A stretch of 64,000 nt of DNA from Aquimarina intermedia (GTDB lineage: Bacteria > Bacteroidota > Bacteroidia > Flavobacteriales > Flavobacteriaceae). Made by a program: the position numbers and the translations under genes. Numbering within the stretch: position 1 is the stretch's first letter; the number at the start of each line of letters is the position of its first letter. Shown here piece after piece: positions 63,209 through 64,000 of this stretch. The stretch covers positions 124,001 through 188,000 of the forward strand of contig NZ_VNHU01000007.1 of assembly GCF_008124785.1 (NCBI RefSeq), in the 5' to 3' direction. The notes beneath the pieces are model-generated. The model was not told the origin of the DNA, ran no database searches, and saw only the letters and a list, made by a program, of their open reading frames with translations.

Positions 63209-64000
63209 CTATTTAAATTCTTCTAATCTTGATGTAATATCTTGTGCTATATCTTCTGCTTGCTGATTAAATTCACCAGCCTTATAATATTTCTTATAGG
63301 TCAAATAATATCCCTCAGCTTCTTTAAGACGCTCCTCGACCAAACTTTGATAACTTCCGACAGCCAAAAGATATTGAGATTCCAGCTTGTAGTAAAGCAC
63401 ACTTTCTCTAAAAGGTGATCCCGGATAGTCTACTAAGAAATTATCAAAAGAAGCTATAGCCACTTTATAATCTTCTCTATGATGATATTTCTTTGCAATC
63501 TCAAAAGCCTTCTTTTCCTTTTTGACACGAAGTTCGCTCACCATAGTATTTGCTTCTTCTAAGTAAGCACCTTCAGGAAAACCATTTATATACCCCTGAA
63601 GTTTCTCTATAGCTTTATCTGTGTCGCTTTGATCCAACGTGTAACGTGGAGATAAAAAATAATAGCTTTTTGCTGCTTTATACGCTGCTTCTTCATTTTT
63701 ATCACTCTTAGGATAAGACTTTACAAAACGTTCAAACTGATATCCTGACAAATAAAAATCTTCTAATTGATAATACGTATCAGCATAATAGTACATAACG
63801 CGTTCTGCCTGTGGCTTCCCTCTGTATTGAGGAACAACTTGCTCAAACAAACGCAACGCCTTCTTATATTTCTCCTCTTTATACAGCTTTTCGGCCATGG
63901 TATACTTAACGCTTGCATCTTCACTCTTTAGCACTTTTTGATATTCGCTGCAAGAGGCTAACGTTATTATACTAATAAGTAATAGTACTACTTTCTTCAT
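63209..64000 (-). CDS. bamD: Outer-membrane assembly lipoprotein BamD
   Basis: A 263-residue protein whose ATG is exactly at the window edge, so the coding region is complete. SPII signal (LLISIITLASC then SEYQKVL). The body consists of tetratricopeptide repeats (YTMAEKLYKEEKYKKALRLF; YQFERFVKSYPKSDKNEEAA; ASFDNFLVDYPGSPFRES), as in BamD/YfiO. It is part of the BAM complex that inserts outer-membrane barrels. It is the first gene of the bamD-rpoZ-coaBC run within this window; its promoter lies beyond the window. Confidence 0.94.
   Translation of the reverse strand: MKKVVLLLISIITLASCSEYQKVLKSEDASVKYTMAEKLYKEEKYKKALRLFEQVVPQYRGKPQAERVMYYYADTYYQLEDFYLSGYQFERFVKSYPKSDKNEEAAYKAAKSYYFLSPRYTLDQSDTDKAIEKLQGYINGFPEGAYLEEANTMVSELRVKKEKKAFEIAKKYHHREDYKVAIASFDNFLVDYPGSPFRESVLYYKLESQYLLAVGSYQSLVEERLKEAEGYYLTYKKYYKAGEFNQQAEDIAQDITSRLEEFK

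Overview
The window looks like chromosomal DNA of a marine-type member of the Flavobacteriaceae (Bacteroidota). The signs are a SusD/SusE-type glycan uptake locus, many SPII lipoproteins with a Bacteroidota-style Cys followed by acidic residues or Ser, DUF5686, DUF4835 and DUF885 families, a C39-type peptide exporter, a bacilliredoxin, and repeated promoter -7 boxes of the form TAnnTTTG. Shine-Dalgarno sequences are rare, GC content is low, and genes are densely packed. I found no tRNA, rRNA, CRISPR array, transposase or prophage. Most of the window is conserved core genome.

Layout. 1-3.3 kb: 3' end of a starch/maltodextrin utilisation locus (partial SusD, SusE/F-like lipoprotein, GH13 alpha-amylase lipoprotein). 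3.4-7.0 kb: C39-peptidase ABC exporter plus HlyD-type adaptor, without a visible substrate peptide. 7.1-10.8 kb: two secreted hydrolases on the minus strand (DUF885 and a CocE/S15-type hydrolase). 10.9-16.9 kb: dsbD-tilS (overlapping), a diverged sigma-70-like protein, pabB and an FMN reductase. 17-20.2 kb: DEAD-box helicase and MsbA-like ABC transporter. 20.2-26.3 kb: lpdA, a beta-helix lipoprotein, a structured intergenic element, glyA and fahA. 26.4-29.4 kb: unknown lipoprotein, Crp/Fnr regulator, a small membrane protein and a group III truncated globin behind an FNR-type box, plus an opposing bacilliredoxin. 29.6-33.9 kb: clpB, a TetR regulator with a perfect palindromic operator, an acyl-CoA thioesterase, a 40-residue membrane peptide and a CsbD-like protein. 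34-38.5 kb: phytase-like lipoprotein, SixA-like phosphatase, a curlin-repeat protein without a curli secretion system, and two small secreted proteins. 38.6-53 kb: smpB, DUF5686 outer-membrane protein, esterase, methyltransferases (including pcm), oxidoreductases, YggS, a DEDDh/GIY-YIG fusion, a transglutaminase-like protein, a potassium channel and miaA. 53-64 kb: a minus-strand run of two-component system (RprXY type), coaE, ybbR, a glycosyltransferase, fabI, recN, DUF4835, coaBC, rpoZ and bamD.

The points I consider most worth following up are the folded intergenic element at 23521-23601 (probably a member of a dispersed flavobacterial family), the orphan curlin-repeat protein, the globin cluster with an FNR-type box placed for activation, the diverged sigma-like protein, and two genes whose promoter -7 boxes lie so close to the start codon that the mRNA would be leaderless. 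I did not find a clearly new multi-gene system. Functions are assigned by reading motifs and from memory of families; no search was run.
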